Below are positions 1 through 12,300 of a stretch of 64,000 nt of DNA, piece by piece. This DNA comes from Sitta carolinensis. Taxonomy: Eukaryota > Chordata > Aves > Passeriformes > Sittidae. Location of the stretch: NCBI GenBank assembly GCA_032173965.1, contig CM063284.1, positions 113,868,410 to 113,932,409 of the forward strand. The letters are read 5' to 3'. The position numbers and the translations under genes are program-made. The first letter of the stretch is position 1; the number at the start of each line of letters is the position of its first letter. The notes beneath the pieces were generated by a model, which did not search any database, was not told the DNA's origin, and worked only from the letters and a program-made list of their open reading frames with translations.

Positions 1-100
1 GAGCAAACTGAGGTGGCTGATTGCAATCAACAGTAGGTTCAGGACATCGTGCTATTTGACTTTTCCATAATAAAAATCATGGCTGACTGCAGCGTTTGTA

Positions 101-124
101 TTTTTTTTTTTTTTTTTTTTTTTT
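101..124 (+). repeat. Poly-T tract (24 nt)
   Basis: An uninterrupted run of 24 T. It could be the poly-A tail of a minus-strand retroposed sequence to its right, but I see no retrocopy body or AATAAA signal there. A simple expanded mononucleotide repeat is equally possible. Confidence 0.9.
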
Positions 125-1432
125 GCTCATCCTGTGTTAAAGAATCCAAAATCAAATGTAGTGGGATATTCTTTGCATTGCAGAATTTTCTTCCTGCAGA
201 TGTCTGCTGACCAGAGGTAGCATCTTAAAATTAGGTTTCCACCTGGAAGGCACTACCTATTCCATCATGATTGCAGATCCTGCTGGAAATGCTTTGAGTT
301 CTGGCCTTAGCAAACTGCATATTAAAGAGGAAGAGTAAAATCTAGCTAAAAGACTCTTACAGAATGTTTTCTTTGGTTACATAAATTAGCATTTCAAGAG
401 TAAAACATATTGATAAGAATTTCTTTTAACCTTTACCAAAAGGAGTAGACATACGAATTTGGGAAACCAGCCCCTCAACCTGAACCAAAGGAGTCATCTC
501 CCATGTTGACTCCGAAAGTAGACTGCAGAGGGTCTCAGTGGTTGCTCATGCTTATGGATTTCACACAAATCCCTGAAACCCTAAAACTACCTTCTTTGAG
601 CAGTCCTTGGGATTGGAGGAATATTTTGTCTTTTAAGTGTCTCTTGTCATTTAAATGAAGTGTTGGAAATAAAGTTGTTACAACAAGACCGTTTGCTATT
701 AGCACTTTGTTTGACTATACAAAGAGTCAGAGCTCAATGTTTTTCTGTGCCTGAAAGGAAACTTTGATTCTTCCTGAATGAAATAACTAGGAACTTGCAC
801 AAGCCTTGTGTTGTTGAACGGAAAAGGCAAGCTTTTTTTCCTTCAGATAATCTTTTGTATCTCGCTCAGAACTGTACATATAGCTCTGATTCTGTATCTG
901 GCATGTTTCTAATTAGCCCATGAAAAAAATAAAGGTTCTGTATTTTAAAATCTGCTTATTTTCCCTCTGCTAACTATTGTTGATAGGACGAGCCTCTGGA
1001 GAGAAGGCTAGCATATTCTGAAGGCAAATTCCCCTTCATAGCGCTGTAACACTAGAATGAGAGTAGCAAAACTGCTAGAACACATACATACCCTGATGAT
1101 TTTTCCCTCTCTGATAACTGATGGTCCATTTCCATGTCTCAAAACCATTACCAGTGCTGTTTGCCTAAGGTGAAAGCTGTTTTCTCACTTGTGCTTCCAG
1201 CCATCTTTGGTGTCTCTCACAAACAAGGTTATAGTGTTGTTCATTTGCATAGTCACTTTGAATAATTATTTTTAGAATACACAAAACCTGACTTCTAAAC
1301 TTAATTTTAATTAATTTATTAATGTGAACAAGAGCCATTCATGTTGAAAGAGAAATATTGGGGACTCTGAAGACCTGAAGGCCTTAAATATGATCCTTGA
1401 GTTTATGAGGAATTCTTCATATAATAATTACC

Positions 1433-1452
1433 TTTTTTTTTTTTTTTTTTTT
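1433..1452 (+). repeat. Poly-T tract (20 nt)
   Basis: An uninterrupted run of 20 T in AT-rich DNA. No associated retroposed body or target-site duplication is evident. Confidence 0.9.
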
Positions 1453-1826
1453 CTTTGGTCGGTAATGGAAGTTTCATTAATTGGTCAGACTAAGCCAATT
1501 GTTTTCATTATTTCAGACCCCAAGTGCAGGATTCCTGCCTTTGTTCAGAGCAAAGGGGAAAAATAAAGTTCTCTAGTATCAAACTAGGCACAAAAAAAGC
1601 AGGACATTTGTTAGAACTCCTTCTCTATGTACTAGTAGACATCACCTCTGGAAAACCTACTCAGAGCATCAATCTTTGTCAGTCCCGTGCTCTTTCACTG
1701 GTAGCAGTAGTACCAAAGTAGCAGGTGCCCAAGGGTAGATCCAGGTTCGTGTGTCTTCTCCAAAATAACTTTTGGTGTGGAGCTTCAGCAGTGCAGATAT
1801 GGGAATATGTGCAGGCAGAGCCAAGG

Positions 1827-2386
1827 TGTACTGGTTTTAGTTGTAATAGAGTTAATTTTCTTCAAAGTGTCTGGTATGAGGCTCTGTTTTGAATTTGTGC
1901 TCAACACAGTGATGATAATACAGAGTTGTTTTTGTTACTTCCTTTTCTGCTTTTTATACTGCCATGCTGGTGAGCAGCCTGGGAATGCATGGGAGGGTGG
2001 GAGGAGACACAGCCAGGACAGGTGACCCCAACTGACCAATGGGATATTCCAGACCATGTGGCATCGTGTTCAGCATATAAAGTGGGGGGAAAGAAGAGGA
2101 AGTGGGGAGATACTTGAAGTGATGGTGTTTGTCTTCCCAAGTCACTGCTACACGTGATGGGGTCCTGCTCTCCTGGGAATGGCTGAACACCTGCCTGACC
2201 ATGGGAAGCACTGAATTAATTCCTTGTTTTGCTTTGCTTTTCTGTATGGCTTTTACTTTCCCTATTAATGTCTTTATCTCAACCCACAAGTTCTTTTTTA
2301 CCTTTCCAAATCTTCGCAACTGCTTGGGGCAGTGAGTTAGTGACTGTGTGGGACTTGGCTGCTGGCTGAGGTTAAACCATAACACA
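1827..2386 (+). mobile_element. Solo LTR of an avian ERVL-type endogenous retrovirus
   Basis: The segment opens with TGTACTGGTTTTAG and closes with GTTAAACCATAACACA, so it has the TG...CA ends of an LTR. Internal landmarks agree with the ERVL-class LTR found in many copies in passerine genomes, recalled from memory: AGAGTTAATTTTCTTC near the start, a block around GACACAGCCAGGACA, TGACCCCAACTGACCAA, a TATA box (TATAAA at 2076-2081), and a late segment around CTTTATCTCAACCCAC. The flanking bases AAGG (1823-1826) and AAGG (2387-2390) could be a short target-site duplication if the end is at 2386. A 5-bp version ending at 2384 has one mismatch. No gag, pol or second LTR lies nearby, so this is a solo LTR left by recombination. 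The exact family name is not certain. Confidence 0.8.
2076..2081 (+). promoter_or_regulatory. TATA box of the solo LTR
   Basis: TATAAA sits about 250 bases into the LTR, where the U3 promoter would be. Whether this old copy is still active cannot be judged from sequence. Confidence 0.5.
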
Positions 2387-5300
2387 AAGGAAATCACTCA
2401 GAGCAATCTCCTGGGCTCAAAACTCTCCCTGAAACCTATTTCATGTGGTGACTTTAGTCCCCCAGCATTGTACCAGCCTGGAGATGGCGACACACAGAGA
2501 GCCCTGTGAGCCAGGCAGGTGCTCCCATGTTCTCTCCACTGCTGTGACCTGGATGGGGAGTGGCCTGCATCCTTCCTGCCCTGGATCTCTGTGTTGAAGT
2601 GCTTTGTGTCTGGATTGGGAGCTGAAGGGTTGACCTGCCTCCTGGCCTAACACAGGGTTTTGGAAGAGTTCTCCTCTGACATAGCTCACCTGTAAGGCCG
2701 CACTATCATTTGCCACATCGCAATGGGGTAAGAGCTGATTTCCTTTCTTTGTGCAGTGACAAACCCAGTCAGGACAATCACTGGCCTAGTTCTACATGCT
2801 GGTAAGACTGACTGCCATCATAATAAAGCAAAGAACAATCTTTCACATGCCTTCTCAGAACTCTGCACTCAGTCATATAGGAACCAAACAAGTAAGGCAG
2901 GTAGCTCTGTGGCTTTTCTGATTGTAGAGTCCAAAATTGCCAGAGCTTTAGTGCTACTTCTGACTATCCAAGGGCCCACTTATATTTCCCTTTAATAAGT
3001 TTTACCACTACTACTTGGATTTTGCCTGTATTTTATTCATACTGCTATTGAATTCATCATGCCCTTGCAAATATGAAGTACAATGGTATTTCCTAATTTA
3101 TTCATGGCTAAATTTGCAGTTAAATTAAAGTACCAATTTGATCTTAGTTTTCCTTCTTGTGACTCAGGATGTGTCCCCACTGCACATTCCCTTGTATTTT
3201 GCACAGCTGTGTTCTAAGAATACCAATTGATGAAACCTTAGGTAGAAACATTTATGGTATTGAGATTGTTAGGTTTGTTTTTTTTCTTAAAACACCACCA
3301 GGAAATACATAATTCTACACTGGAAAACTGTTTTGTATCTCTGTCCACTATTACTCTTTATCAGAAGAAGTCAGCTTTTTTTTGATAATTTCTGCCTAGA
3401 GTGTTATTGATTCCTTTTTGAAACAGGGTTTTTTGAGAACTCCTAATTTCACTTTCCTATAAAATCTTATCAACTAGTCCAAATAAAGACATCATGTGAA
3501 TTTTTGTGGTCATTGGAGAATGAATGAATTTCGTTTTGTATGTCTGATCAACTTAATCAAATTATTAACATGAACAGAAAATGCTCACTCAAATAAATAG
3601 GTCACAGGTCTATTATGAAGGAAAACATTATGACATAGAGAGAAATGAGAGAAATGACTGAGTCCCACAGGACATAGGTCATCCTGACTCATGGCACGTT
3701 TCTATTCTGATTAACCTGTCTGTACTAATTTGTTCAGATCAAATAGATTACATATCTTTGAAATTTTTTGTATCCAATCTGAAAACAAATGTGTCCCTTA
3801 TTTACTATGAAAATACTGTAGTTTGTTGCCCCTTGACTGATAATCAAAATCCAATCAGCAAGCTACTCCCTGGCTGCTACTTTGTTTTGGCAGAAATCAT
3901 AGTGTACATAAACCACTGATTTCATCAAACTGCAGCCTGGCAGCTGAAAATACCTCATCCTTGTATATAATCTTAGAGAGATTTCAAGTAAAACTTTGAC
4001 CTGGATGCCAGGCAGTCTATAGAACTTCTGGGAGGTTGATAATTAGTACTCCATTGCTCACAAAGTTTGGAAGGCACAGACAGAGCAAGAGCTGGCCACA
4101 TTGGCTTTCCCACTGCTTCACTAGATAGCAGAGCTCTCAGCTGCAGGCCTGCCTGGGAAGGAGGGGAAATATGCTTTGGGAATTAACAATAACACGAGCT
4201 GACATTCCTAGAATATGACAGCTTCTTATAGTATCCACTTACAGTCAGAAGCTGATTCCCTTAATTGGGTTCAGGGAATGATAATGATACAGTCAAGTTT
4301 TCCTGTATTATAATCTGATTTCCTAAGGAAAAATATTGTGCAGTTGCACACACTTGCCTGTCTGCACGTGCATTTGGCTCCCTTGACCTTTCTTTTGAAA
4401 CCTTTTGAACTCTTTCAGCTCTGCTTTATGGAGGAGTAGAAGTGTTACAGAGAGAAAGGTCCCACAAACCATGAAGCAAGTGGAAGACTGGGAGTGGAGG
4501 CTCGCATGTCCCCCATAGATCAAGGCTTAAGAGTGAGTTCTTTTCCTCTCATCAGACACCATTTCACCAGACAGCAAGCAGAGGCTCCCAGACTTCAACT
4601 GGAGAATCCAGGCTTTAGCAGGGGTGCTGCTCCAAAGCCACGGAGAGTGTGCTGCCCTTGGTGACGTTGGAAAGTTACACACAAAGGTACTGACTGGAGA
4701 GAGGAAGGATGAAATCAGATCTACAAAATATCCCGTCAAAAGTAAAATGGAAACGTTTTTCCCCCAAGTGTTTTACAGTCAGAGAAGTCATAATACTGCT
4801 TGTTAACAGTAATAAGAACTACTCTTTTATCTGTGCTGTGATTTATATAAATTTAACATCCTTTAATGTTGGAAAATTTATAACTGTAACCTTCTACTTT
4901 TGTATCAACAGTCCTAAAATTTTTGAAAATTTTACAAATGTATTTAACACAAATTCAGCTCTGTAAGTTGAATTTTTACATGCTGCCTTGTTCCAGTTTT
5001 GCCTTCACTTACATGCTGCTATGTTGGGTTTTTTTTCACTTGCCACTTCTAAACAAGGGAGACATTTTGTTGGTCAGTTTCAGAACAGATAGACATAAAA
5101 CACAAATCAATACAGAAAATAAAAGTTTTTATTGGTAGCTGCTATCAGCCTAGAAGATTCTTCTTAACAAGATAATTTCCTAAATTTCTGTGAAAGGAAC
5201 ATTTATTATCCTTCTTCTTAACTTAGGCCATGCAAGACTTGGTGGTTACTATTGATCACTCTGACAATCATAATATTTTGCTTAAATCGATGTTGCAGAC

Positions 5301-5785
5301 GTAAATTGCCTAAAAAAAAGTCTTCCTTTTTGTGCTAATAGTCTCCTTTATGAGAGGAACCAGCTTCTTTTCATCTGTGGCTGGAACTGGGAGAATGCTC
5401 TTGCCTGAGTGACTCGGTGGGAAGCAAGAGGGGAGCTAACTGAGCTGGCATGGGCTAGCAGGTCAACATGTTTCACTGTCTAGAAAAAGACCACTGGTAA
5501 TCCATGGCATCTGCCGAGGGGAACAGCAATGAGGAGGAGCTACTGAGATGGTCTGGGGCTAGCTAGATGTTCCACAGTTCAAGGCCAGAGTAAGACCAGC
5601 TGGCCTGGCAGTCTCCGGTGCTGAGCTACTAAGATTTGTTTGCCACTGTGTGCATAGGGCGTCAGTGGGTTGCAGTCTGACATGTTATAGCAAGAAATCA
5701 TGTTGTTCTTTACTGAGAGTTTGTGCATTGGTGAATATGGTGGTCAAGTGTGTTCATTACTGAACATAAAAACAAAATCTGTTGC
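2387..5785. other. Non-coding stretch, nothing recognised
   Basis: About 3.4 kb of AT-rich DNA with a more GC-rich patch at about 2440-2720. Frames here reach at most 91 residues, overlap on both strands and show no domain. I see no CR1 tail and no RNA gene. Confidence 0.55.
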
Positions 5786-5806
5786 TATTTGTTGAAAAGG
5801 CAGTGA

Positions 5807-6230
5807 AAATCGCGAGTGGAACAAAAAAAACAAAAGAAAAAGAACGGCGTGAAAAGATTCAATTCACAGAGTGAATCTGGGTGATCCTTGGAACAGCATC
5901 TGCAGTCGCGGTGGCGATCTGCAGGCTGGAGTACTGCGCACAGTGCATCGCAGGAGTAGCCCCCAGAGTACACCCGGGGGTACACCCATCACCTCCACTG
6001 CCTTACAAGAAATGATAATTAAAGCTGAAGCTTGTTCGTTTGGCGTTTTCCTCTCCCCTAAACGAGCCTCCAAGCTCTCGGAAGAAGGAGGGCGGCGGAG
6101 AGGCCGCTGGGGGGAGATGTTCCCCCGGGCACGCCGGGCGCCGGCAGCGCCGCCGGGCTCCGCGTCCCGCTCGGGCACCGGCAATAAGGACTCCTGACCT
6201 GAGGCGGGGGGGCTCTGAAACAGGATTTCT
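5807..6230. promoter_or_regulatory. CpG island; candidate promoter or first exon
   Basis: CpG dinucleotides are dense from about 5807 and peak at 6090-6185, where GGCGCCGGCAGCGCCGCCGG and similar GC-only words occur; elsewhere in the window CpG is scarce. This is the only clear CpG island in 64 kb, and such islands in vertebrates usually mark promoters. Several frames are open across it on both strands (plus 5871-6197, 108 codons; minus 5864-6184, 106 codons), which is expected in GC-rich DNA. Another minus-strand frame runs from an acceptor-like AG near 6003 down to a TGA near 5862 with GC-rich third positions, so a coding exon is an alternative reading. On the plus strand, a donor-like GTAAGTCAGC lies downstream near 6523. 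The direction of transcription is not determined. Confidence 0.6.
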
Positions 6231-6294
6231 TCAAAATGTGTTTTGCACCACAGCAGAGCGAGCTCTTTAAAACGGTGGTTAATGTCCCCCAGAA

Positions 6295-6297
<3 letters not shown>

Positions 6298-6342
<45 letters not shown>
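6298..6342 (+). repeat. Poly-T tract (45 nt)
   Basis: The longest homopolymer in the window, 45 uninterrupted T, just beside the CpG island. It may act as a stiff, nucleosome-excluding poly(dA:dT) tract, or be the tail of a minus-strand insertion. The sequence to its right carries several CpGs but no polyadenylation signal that would identify a retrocopy. Its length may vary between individuals and is error-prone in sequencing. Confidence 0.9.
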
Positions 6343-6343
<1 letters not shown>

Positions 6344-6399
6344 GTAACGAATTACCCGTGAAAGCTTTTAACGCTTTCAGTCACGCGTGGAGATTAATG

Positions 6400-9300
6400 A
6401 AGCAACAGCTTTGGAGGGAAGGAAAGTAGAGTTTTGAAAGATAGTGGTTAGGAAATGGGAAAGCTGCCATTATATTACCTTTACATTTCCTAGTGTTAAA
6501 AGCTGCAATCCTTGAGGATATCTGTAAGTCAGCAAGGGTAAGATGGATACTCTTACTACACTGAAAGAATGAAGTGGTGATGAACCCCTAAAGGTTGCCA
6601 GGAAAAGAAAAATTACAGTACAAAACAGCAAAGGTCTCTTATAAAGACACCTCTTCTTTCTCTTAATAGATTTAAATGGTGATGGAAAGCATTCGTTAAG
6701 CGTTATGCATTTGGACCAGATTTCTACAGGCTTAGAATGCCATTAAGCTACATCACTCTCCAAACAGCCCCACTGACCTGCCTGTGAAGTAAATTGAAGA
6801 ATTGAAGGTATGCTGAGACTTAATCTTTTGGGTGGGAAAACTGCACCAAGCAGTCAAATATGGGAACAAGTGGCCTTGGAAAATCAGATATAATACAAAA
6901 CCACATCATTTTCATGTTTATTTCCATAACCAAATTGTGGAAAACTTATTTTGTGATGTGCAGTCCCTATTTATAACATGGTATTCTAAGTATCCTACAG
7001 AATAGGATATTTTTCACCCTAAAATCAGATAATGTGCTATTCTGTGGACCCAAACACAAAATGATCACTTTGAGGATGACAAAAATAGGAGCAGTGTATT
7101 TCTGCTGCTGATATATGTCATATATAGGACCCCTTTCCAGTCTAATAGACTGGGTAGCCATAGGAAATATGAGGCACTCTGCGTATATGTAATGATTGAT
7201 GCTTGAGAGTTTTGCTGTGGAGTTCATTAAATACAGATTATTGTTTCAGAAGGTAGAACTGATTCCTGAAATTCTTGTCATCATCTCTTTGAAAAGATCA
7301 ATCAGAATAAAATGCCAAGCAGGCTAATAAAGGATTTCTTAAGCTCTACAACTATCTGATTAATTTCTTATGATTTTGAGGTAAAACTATGCATCAGCAC
7401 ATCAAATAGGTTAGAAGTTGAGTTCCCAGATATCATGAACCTGGTGTATGAACTAAGGTGAGATCTTACTGTTCAACTGCTTTGTTCAGGTGTAGACCAG
7501 AAAATAAAATCCTGCTTATTTCACAACTGCCCTTGGTGTTTCCACAGGTTTTGTGGCACTTTTGCAATGCTTGGAGACTTAGAACAAAAGGACAAGGGCA
7601 GATTCAGCTCCTTCTGAATATAAATCTTCTTCTATGAAGAGTCTCTTACAATATAAAGAAATTCCCTACTGAAGCAATCTTCTACTTATTTATTTCAGGA
7701 TCACATGAACTGGTAGAGAATGTCCTAAACTTTCTTCCTAATTCCCAGTTTGATAAACTGTCCAGAGTCAGAATAACCCTGGCCTCATACTTTTTATTAC
7801 AGTCTCCTGCTGAGTGTAAAATATGGCTGTCTTGTGGTTTGAATAAGGCTTTTAATGTGCCATGGGATGTCACGGTCCACAGAAATGGAATACAGTGTTC
7901 TACTTGCTGAGAAACAGAAAAAAAGCTAACCAAACTGGTTTCTTCCTCCTGAGTACATAGTGGCTGACTGGAAATCCAATCACTGAGACTAAAAATATCA
8001 GCCTTGGTCACAAAAAAAAAAAAGCACCTGACAGATGGATTTAGTCTTCCTTCAGCACAAACATCTATTTGCCACTAAAAGTATGGTGAGTTCACTGGTC
8101 TTGTCTCCCAGAACATTATTGACAGACTGTGGGGTAAGGTGGATGTTATTTCTTCAAATGAATCCCTCCAAGAGGGAATGATCAGAACTCCCATGGGAAT
8201 CATACTGGCTTATGGTTTGTACATGGCTGGGGGAAAAAGAAAAGTTTATCTGATCATATAGAAGAAACAATTCTTAAAATCAGGGCTTGGTCCCTCCCCA
8301 TTGCAATGCTTAAAAGAGCTGAAGTGCTGACCCCATAGTCCTCACACCTCTGCCTGCAGGCACAGACTGCTCTGACCAAGTTGGGCAGTGATTTCTGTGC
8401 AAGTGCCAATGATATAGAAGCACTTCAGGAACAGCACAAGCATCAAACATCTCCAGTGTTGCTAAGAATCCTACGGATTTTTTACAGCATTTTTCTCCTT
8501 TCTTCTTCCTGATGCAAAAGTTGCAGAGCCAAGTGAGATGTGAGATGGGTAAGTTTTATCCAGCTCTTACAAAGACTCACCTGAGAATATTGCCACCAGC
8601 TGCTGATGAGATTTCAGAAACAAAAATATTCAGCACTGCTTCGAGTCAAATTTTGTCCAGTGAACTGGAAACTTCAGAAAGTGTATAATGAAGACCATGG
8701 CCACAGACTTTGTTCCTAAGTGCTTGAGCATGCATAGAACTTGGTGACACAGCTTAAAGATATCTTTTCTCTGTCTCACTCCTCTACCAAGGTGGACCCT
8801 TGTACAGTCCTGATTCTGAAGGTAATATTGCTTTTCAGCACTTTCTTATTTCCAAGCCAACACTGAGGTGTATTTTCATCTAGGCTTTACAGCACGCTTT
8901 TTTACCATGTTGGACTCAAGCAAGGCTAGTTTCCATTTTAATAGATGTATTTTCCACAGGAAATTAATGTATTGTTTCCCCAAAGCTATTTCAGTCTCTA
9001 AACCTCACTGCAGTCTGCCCAGTTGCACGATATTTCAGCCAGCTAAACAAATCTAGTGCCCCTGACAGTCCTTTTAGTAGGGCTAGCCAAGGGAATTGTG
9101 TCAGGCTCAGATTTACTACTTGGATCCTCCAAATGGCAGTGCCCTGCAAGAGATCTGGTGGATGAATATCCCTGTGATTTTTTTCCCCAGCAACCTTATG
9201 TGGAGGGAGTACAGTGTTTTCCTAATTGTAGTGCTAGTTTTCTGACAACATGTGTGCCATGGAACCTCCAGGTACCAGGATATATGGAGAGTATGTGTAC

Positions 9301-12300
9301 TGTGGTACCTATAGACACCAAGATATATGGTATTTCTGGACTGTACATTTACATAGATACCAGTGTATTCTGCTTTTGACTGTGCATTTATGTATTTGTA
9401 GAAGTCTTTTCATTCAACATTCTGGAGATTTTTAAAATTAGGATGGGTAGTTTGATTTCTCCCTTTTCTCAGAAGGCATTAATAAAATGGCAGGAGGGCT
9501 GCAGCTTCACTTTTACAGTGCCAAATGCTTGCAAAGAGCGACGTTCCCTTCCCTGAGCCATTCTCTGTCGGGATGACAAGTTGCTGGTGGCTGTCAGGTC
9601 TGCATAGGAAATCTCCACAGCAGTGCTGAGAATGTTTATTGTAGGGAGAGAACTTTTGCCCTGTGAAGTCACCTCCTACTAGTCACCAGTAGGCTTCTGA
9701 TATTCTATCACAGGAAATTCCTGGTGGACCACAAAAGCAATCCCCTGAGTCCAGCTGCTGGCGGGGAGCAGTGGTGCACCACACTGCCTGGCTGAGCCTC
9801 AGCCTCCAGTGTGGGGCAGAGCACCTGTGCCCTGCAAAATGCAAACTCTGTGCTCCTCAAACAATGTTAAAATGAGCTATACAAAGGAGCAAAGGTCAAG
9901 TGAACCATTATTGTGCTGCATTTTATGCAAACAAAAAAAATGTATTAGAGGATGTGCTTTGTATTGTAACAAGGTACTGTAAGATTATATTTAGGCTTTA
10001 TGTCTTTGAAGCCCTTGGTAACACAACTGTATAATCACAGCTCTTGATGTTAATGAGGAAGTTATATTATAAGGTACCCCATCTAACTGGGAACAGTGTA
10101 GGAAAAATTAATAATCTTTAGGAAAGCATACAAAACCAGCTCTCATGCTATCAATGCTATCACATAAAAATACACATTTCTACAAATGAGAAAAAAAGAA
10201 AAAAAAATCAATTGACAGTTACTTTTTGTCACCTTTGAATACAAAGGCATTGCTTGGCAGGTGCCAGTCCTTTTTGCTTCCCAGCTTGGAGGGCACAACC
10301 TTCATTAACACTCCATTTTCCTCTTCTCTTTTGCCAGGTTTCAAGCATTCAGTCACAGTAAGCAAGCAAGACTGAATGAACCTTTATCTGTGTGAGATAG
10401 TGCACAGCAGGGAAGCAGCCTTGGAAAAGATGAACACCACGTGTATATGGCTGGATGTTGTGGGACTGTTCTGTTCTGTAATTAAAAGACATCAAACTTC
10501 TCCTTTCTTTATAAGATAAGGATGCTGTGAAAACAAAATAGTAACCCCTGCTAAAAATGGATGACATACCTCCAGAGAGCTGCTATTAACCTCTAATCAG
10601 TGCCTAATTTTATCTGCCTGCAACATCAGGATGTGTAAGCCCTCGAAAAAGGGCTATCCCTGGAGCTTTTTGGATTTTGATGCCATGCTCCTTGTTTGGT
10701 TCTTCTGAAGTTCTTCCCTGTTCGTTGACTTTTGCATCACCACACCATGGCTGACCAGCCTCATCAGGGCAAACTGTGCCAGAGTGTGCAGGTGCAAGCA
10801 ACCAAGTAGCCAGCACTTCAGGCATTGTCTCCTTTAACCAGAGCAGTGCAGTGGAACAAAATTATGCTTTAAGATGTTGTGTGGTTTGGGGTTTAGGTGG
10901 TAGTGCATTTTTTTGAGTTAATGAGTATGGCTGCCTCATCTATGTTTTGCAAAGAACACTTCTGGGAGGGGAAAAGTATGCGTGACTGATAATGAGCACT
11001 GTGGTTACCTGCACCAGGTCCCTGTAATCCCAGAGCATCATATTTCCAGGAGAAAGGCATTATAAAGATGTTATCCAGAGTCCAATGTGATTTAGAGGCA
11101 CATACACCATTTTTAAAAGCTGACTTACTGAGAAGTGATGGGCTGGGTAGGGCCTGTAGAGAAGTCAGATGGGCATTTTTGAAAACTGTACCCCTTATTT
11201 TAAAAGAAAGGAAAACGTGAGGCAATCACAGCTGATTCAGCATCCGGCAGTCTCAGCCAAGTCATATTTTACCTCTTCCCTTCCCTCCCTGCACAAAACT
11301 TCCAGGAAAACCTGCAAAGAAAAGGCATATGTGGGTAGGAGGAGACCTGCTTTTAATTTCTGTACCCCTATGCAACACAATGCCACACAATGCACAGGAT
11401 GCGAATATCCCAAGGCACCTTATACAATACAAGTAACAAAAGCACACACACATGCACCAGAGAAGGGGGAGCAGCAAGCATGACATGGTTCTAAAACAAA
11501 ATGCAGGTAAAGCTGTCTGTAAAATGCTTATGTAAGGGGGATGTGTGAAAAAAATCTTGCAAAAGGAGAAGGTGGATGCTGAAGAAATGTTCAGGTGATC
11601 ACAAGAATTTGATTTCCATTTCAGAACAGGATTTATCTGTTTTTCCTTATCATGTTGAAAATAGTGATTAGATCTTCATTATCAACAGTGCAATCAGTGC
11701 CTCCCCAGTGAAACAGCCCCTGATGCTTCTGTGATCCCGTCTATAGAGCAACCTGGAATCAGCACTGAGTCATATAATGGTTGTAATGATAGCAAGCTGC
11801 AACTGCTGTGGTTTGGAACATATCATGGCTGTTCCTTGTTTCCCAGACTTTTGACTATGGAGATACAGTGTGTGTAGGAGCTGCTTGCTCCCACAGCCCC
11901 ACCACCATATGTTTAAGAGAGGTCATTCATGGGACCACTACTCTGGTTAAGCGGTGGAAGGTATTTGGAGAAACATCCAACATTGAAGCTCCTGTCAACA
12001 TTAAATGAGTGCATCAGAGCCTGAACAAAGAAATCTAAGTTTTCTTCAGCTCTCGTGCTGATGCATTGCTCCACATTTCCTTTAGAAAGACAGTGTTGTG
12101 GATCAAGCACCTGGAACTTTGCCTGACCTGGTCCTGCTTGCAGGCTCATGAACAAGTTAGTGATGAAGGAGCTCAGTAAATTTGCAAACCTACAACCTAC
12201 AAAAGAAAATGTACAATCTACAAACCCCATGTAATCTTGAGATAATTGCAGCAACGATGTATTCTGTGTTTTTGATCAGGAATAAAAACAAAACACATTA

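Larger units (their letters stand above)
1..1826. other. AT-rich non-coding stretch with two poly-T tracts
   Basis: No coding frame or repeat family is recognisable here apart from two homopolymer tracts (101-124 and 1433-1452), listed separately. The 65-residue frame at 1524-1721 has no recognisable domain and no splice context, so I treat it as chance. Confidence 0.6.
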
